Program-made: the position numbers and the translations under genes
Assembly: GCA_040755975.1 (NCBI GenBank)
Contig: JBFLZY010000117.1
Coordinates: 1-6,852, forward strand
Direction: 5' to 3'
DNA length: 6,852 bases
Source of the DNA: JAIMBK01 sp040755975
GTDB lineage: Bacteria; Bacillota; Desulfotomaculia; Desulfotomaculales; Nap2-2B
Part shown: piece by piece, positions 6,408 to 6,852 of the stretch
Layout: each line of letters opens with the position of its first letter
Numbering within the stretch: the stretch's first letter is position 1
Notes under the pieces: model-generated
What the model was told of the DNA's origin: nothing
The model's database searches: none
The model's input: the letters and a program-made list of their open reading frames with translations, nothing else

Positions 6408-6436
6408 ATATTATGATACAATCATGTTTTTGTCAA
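6408..6436 (-). promoter_or_regulatory. Sigma-A-like promoter for the damaged ABC exporter, with palindrome over the -10
   Basis: On the minus strand, a perfect -35 TTGACA (6436-6431) is followed after 17 bp by TAATAT (6413-6408). An alternative -10, CATAAT, lies two bases closer. The start would be near 6401, leaving a leader of about 80 bases before GTG 6321. An imperfect palindrome, ATTGT...ACAAT (6399-6422, 8 of 12 positions paired), covers the -10 and could be a repressor operator of the GntR/YtrA kind often found before such exporters. No regulator gene is visible. Confidence 0.65.
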
Positions 6437-6540
6437 GAGTGCCAGCCAGGAGATCCTGGATGTACCCGAGAGTATGCAAAAATTTAGCGCCCGTACCTGG
6501 GTAAAGGCAAAGCGGTACATTGAAGATGGCGGTAACATCA

Positions 6541-6568
6541 GCCGGGGCCGGCAATCACCAGCCCCGGC
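6541..6568. other. GC-rich hairpin downstream of the DUF3795-type gene
   Basis: GCCGGGGC (6541-6548) and GCCCCGGC (6561-6568) form a perfect 8-bp stem around a 12-base loop, about 20 bases beyond the stop of the minus-strand gene. Neither strand has a T-run after the stem; on the minus strand TTTTT precedes it. It may protect an mRNA 3' end or weakly terminate, but it is not a canonical intrinsic terminator. Confidence 0.4.
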
Positions 6569-6586
6569 AAAAACGTGGATAACAAG

Positions 6587-6852
6587 TCAGTACCTGGGTT
6601 TCCTTTTTTGTTCGTTGTAAAACTGTTCCACACCCACTTCCTTCATCCGGTCGTTCATCTTGCGCCACCTCGCCATTAATTCCGGGTCATACTTGTTTCT
6701 GGCGCAGGGATAATCGTCGCACTGAAAACAAAAGTCCACCCCTTTTTCTTTAAAACAGCTCCGGGCTGAACAAGGGGGAAACTGCCCTCCGCCCGCCCGG
6801 CATCCCGGACAGCTGCCCTGGGTGAAAAAGACCAGCACCTCCTTAAATTCCG
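6587..6852 (-). CDS. DUF3795-type cysteine-rich protein (5' end outside window)
   Basis: Eighty-seven C-terminal residues are visible. Seven cysteines are arranged as SCPGCRAGGG, PPC, SC, then FCFQCDDYPC. This spacing, with a Gly-rich stretch after CxxC and the final CxxCxxxPC, matches the C-terminal half of DUF3795 proteins, small predicted metal-binding proteins of unknown function found in anaerobic bacteria and archaea. A GTG at 6838 could be mistaken for the start. The frame, however, stays open to the window edge (EFKE precedes it), the sequence in front continues the family pattern, and the GGAG before GTG is too close to serve as an RBS. I therefore treat the gene as cut by the edge. 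The tail after the cysteines is helical and basic, ending KRKPRY. Its link to the exporters is unclear; it is probably an independent gene upstream. Confidence 0.8.
   Translation of the reverse strand, partial: EFKEVLVFFTQGSCPGCRAGGGQFPPCSARSCFKEKGVDFCFQCDDYPCARNKYDPELMARWRKMNDRMKEVGVEQFYNEQKRKPRY

Noticed and set aside
6541..6568. Intrinsic terminator
   Set aside because: The stem is strong, but no T-run follows it on either strand.
6587..6838. Complete 83-residue gene starting at GTG 6838
   Set aside because: The frame is open to the window edge with family-like sequence before the GTG, so the gene is partial.

Overview
The window looks like part of a Gram-positive, clostridial-type chromosome (Firmicutes, probably the Peptococcaceae/Moorellaceae side). 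I infer this from the moderately high G+C content, strong GGAGG-type ribosome binding sites in front of GTG and TTG starts, sigma-A-like promoters, and the gene families present. No taxonomic marker gene is in the window, so the placement is tentative. Almost all coding sequence is on the minus strand.

Layout from left to right. Positions 1-90 are the last 29 codons of a plus-strand gene. Positions 91-338 hold an inverted repeat and a hairpin terminator candidate. Positions 339-3663 are an intact three-gene MacAB-like export operon, transcribed leftward: membrane-fusion protein (3663-2320), ABC ATPase (2227-1517) and FtsX/MacB-type permease (1520-339). Its promoter lies at about 3689-3716. 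Positions 3717-4042 are A+T-rich and non-genic; they hold a 9-bp tandem repeat and a possible remnant of a membrane-protein tail. Positions 4043-4801 encode a Yip1-family membrane protein. Positions 4873-6321 hold a second exporter that appears inactivated: an ABC ATPase frameshifted inside its signature motif (6321-5603), followed by an ABC-2-type permease that has lost its middle and whose true C-terminus is out of frame (5544-4929). A good sigma-A-like promoter with an imperfect palindrome over its -10 box still faces this pair (6408-6436). Positions 6437-6586 are non-genic apart from a GC-rich hairpin. The window ends inside a minus-strand, cysteine-rich DUF3795-type gene.

Working together: the fusion protein, ATPase and permease form one MacAB/LolCDE-superfamily machine. 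The ATPase stop codon and permease start codon overlap in GTGA. Yip1-family proteins often sit beside such systems in Firmicutes, so the Yip1 gene is probably functionally linked, although it lies 379 bp upstream of the operon start. The substrate cannot be told from sequence. I see no clearly undescribed system. The most informative points are the two independent lesions in the second exporter, the promoter and RBS evidence that moves the fusion-protein start to a TTG, and several short repeats in the spacers.
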